64,000 nucleotides of DNA from Planctomycetota bacterium (GTDB lineage Bacteria; Planctomycetota; PLA2; JAEUHO01): NCBI GenBank assembly GCA_028281445.1, contig JANQJW010000066.1:78732-142731 (forward strand), read 5' to 3'. The position numbers were made by a program, and so were the translations under genes. Position 1 is the first letter of the stretch. Each line of letters begins with the position of its first letter. Of the stretch, positions 61,442-64,000 are shown piece by piece. The notes under the pieces were generated by a model. That model did not search any database. It was not told the DNA's origin and saw only the letters and a program-made list of their open reading frames with translations.

Positions 61442-61831
61442 ATGACCCCGAGCCCGTCCGTACTCCTGAGCCTCCGGGACCGCGCGCTGCGCGAGGAGAT
61501 CGATGGCTGGATGCGGGGCTACGGCTACGAGACGTGCCTCACGGCCGACGCGGAGGAGACGATCACCTGGCTGCGCCAGGAGCGGTTCTCCGCCTCCTTC
61601 CTGGATAGCGGGATGGAGCGTGCCGACGGTGGGGCGGTCTGGCGGCTCGTCCGCCCCGGCACGGCCCGCCGGGTCGTGTTGATGGCACGCGAGCGCAACC
61701 AGGACCTGTGGTTCGAGGCGCTGCGCCACGGCGTGGCCACGGTGCTGCCGCTCCCGCCCGTCGAGGAGATGGTGCGGGCGGCGCTTAGCGCCGTTTCCGG
61801 ATCGCTTCCGGGCGACACCCGCACGTACTGA
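61442..61831 (+). CDS. Degenerate receiver-like protein upstream of groESL
   Basis: 129 residues with the outline of a response-regulator receiver. VLLSLRDRALREEI is at the first strand and SASFLDSGMERADGG places Asp55 where the phospho-acceptor lies. VVLMARERNQDLWFEALRHG and VLPLPPVEEMVRA correspond to the last helices. The acidic pair after strand 1 is missing and the conserved Lys is replaced (LPLPP instead of L.KP), so canonical phosphorylation is doubtful. No output domain. It precedes groES by 63 bases and may share a transcript. Confidence 0.65.
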   Translation: MTPSPSVLLSLRDRALREEIDGWMRGYGYETCLTADAEETITWLRQERFSASFLDSGMERADGGAVWRLVRPGTARRVVLMARERNQDLWFEALRHGVATVLPLPPVEEMVRAALSAVSGSLPGDTRTY

Positions 61832-61894
61832 CCGAAGAGTTGACCCGAGTGCCCCGAGGGTGCGCTCGCTGACCCACTGCAAGGAACCGAAACG

Positions 61895-62230
61895 ATGGCC
61901 AACATCAAGCCGCTCAACGACCGCGTCCTCATCGAACGGATCGAGGCGAGCGACACCACAGCCGGAGGCATCGTCCTCCCCGAGTCCGCCAAGGAGAAGC
62001 CCACCGAGGGCCGCATCGTCGCGACCGGCGACGGCCGCCGCGGTGACAAGGGCAACCGCATCCCGCTGGCCGTGAAGAAAGGTGACCGCGTGCTCTTCAG
62101 CTCCTACGCCGGCACGTCCGTCAAGGAAGGCGGCACCGAGTACCTGATTCTCGACGAGAGCGAGATCCTCGCCGTCGTCGACGACAAGCCGTTTCCCTCC
62201 GCCAAGAAGGGCGGCAAGAAGAAGAAGTAG
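61895..62230 (+). CDS. groES: Co-chaperonin GroES
   Basis: 111 residues. [33 protein letters not shown] contains the GroEL-binding mobile loop, and [12 protein letters not shown] and [13 protein letters not shown] complete the fold. A typical GroES ends there at about 95 residues; this one continues with a Lys-rich tail ([10 protein letters not shown]). It caps the GroEL ring during protein folding. An AAGGA site precedes the ATG. No CIRCE operator (TTAGCACTC-N9-GAGTGCTAA) is visible upstream. Confidence 0.97.
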   Translation: MANIKPLNDRVLIERIEASDTTAGGIVLPESAKEKPTEGRIVATGDGRRGDKGNRIPLAVKKGDRVLFSSYAGTSVKEGGTEYLILDESEILAVVDDKPFPSAKKGGKKKK

Positions 62231-62263
62231 CCCACTTGGCTGAACAGAGAGGAACTCATTGAC

Positions 62264-63940
<1,677 letters not shown>

Positions 63941-64000
63941 CCCCTCGACTCGCTTCGCCCGCTCGGGGTCTGCGACCCGCGCTACGGAAACACCGAAGGC

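Noticed and set aside
61832..61894. CIRCE heat-shock operator before groES
   Set aside because: No TTAGCACTC-N9-GAGTGCTAA-like sequence in the gap.
63941..64000. Terminator after groEL
   Set aside because: CCCC and GGGG runs can pair but inner bases mismatch and no T-run is seen before the window ends.

Overview
The window is a high-GC, gene-dense bacterial chromosome segment. It carries about 47 protein genes, one tRNA, several strong hairpins and an unusual set of interspersed palindromic repeats. The gene content fits a planctomycete or close relative. Supporting features are secreted HEAT-repeat proteins (one joined to a squalene-cyclase-like toroid), tandem membrane-anchored proteins made of carboxypeptidase-regulatory-like modules, a gluzincin-like secreted protein with a poly-glutamate tract, an FeS/NrfD fusion, a eukaryote-type Ser/Thr kinase and a C30-carotenoid-like cluster. 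That assignment is inference from gene families; no rRNA is present.

Layout. 1-6.7 kb is one overlapping operon: aldehyde dehydrogenase (cut by the window edge), CrtN/CrtP-type desaturase or oxidase, acyltransferase, glycosyltransferase 2, and an ABC-2 type ABC transporter. It resembles the staphyloxanthin-type apocarotenoid set. 6.7-10.8 kb is an accessory-looking stretch: a sigma-like factor with a long N-terminal extension, two unrecognised proteins, a tiny alanine-rich protein and at least four strong hairpins. 10.85-14.1 kb is a four-subunit fumarate reductase operon (frdABCD) on the minus strand. 14.2-19.7 kb holds an AAC(3)-family acetyltransferase, a small membrane protein and a molybdopterin oxidoreductase with a fused FeS/NrfD partner. 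19.6-31.9 kb is mixed: a SpoIIE-type phosphatase, a HEAT protein, a metzincin lipoprotein, a small SET-domain protein, tRNA-Gly(GCC) with its own promoter and terminator, a Ser/Thr kinase, a Ski2-like helicase, a lipoprotein and a DoxX protein.

31.9-34.7 kb is a BtuDFC/FecCD-type metal-chelate importer, preceded by a stub of a second ABC ATPase and a 109-bp imperfect palindrome. 34.8-44 kb encodes envelope and secreted proteins. 44.1-50 kb holds ligA, a processive glycosyltransferase and a response-regulator/HD-GYP plus PilZ pair, suggesting c-di-GMP control of the cell surface. 50-57 kb holds large secreted HEAT, vWA and toroid proteins. 57-61.2 kb holds kptA and a complete, overlapping serBAC operon for serine synthesis. 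61.4-64 kb holds a degenerate receiver-like gene behind a candidate sigma-54 promoter, then groES and groEL.

The most distinctive non-genic feature is a family of GTAG-led palindromes at 23.4, 26.4, 40.3, 50.0, 52.6-52.9 and 57.0 kb. Most are arranged as inverted pairs. They match the architecture of REP/BIME elements and sit preferentially between convergent genes, twice overlapping a stop codon. No transposase for them is visible here.
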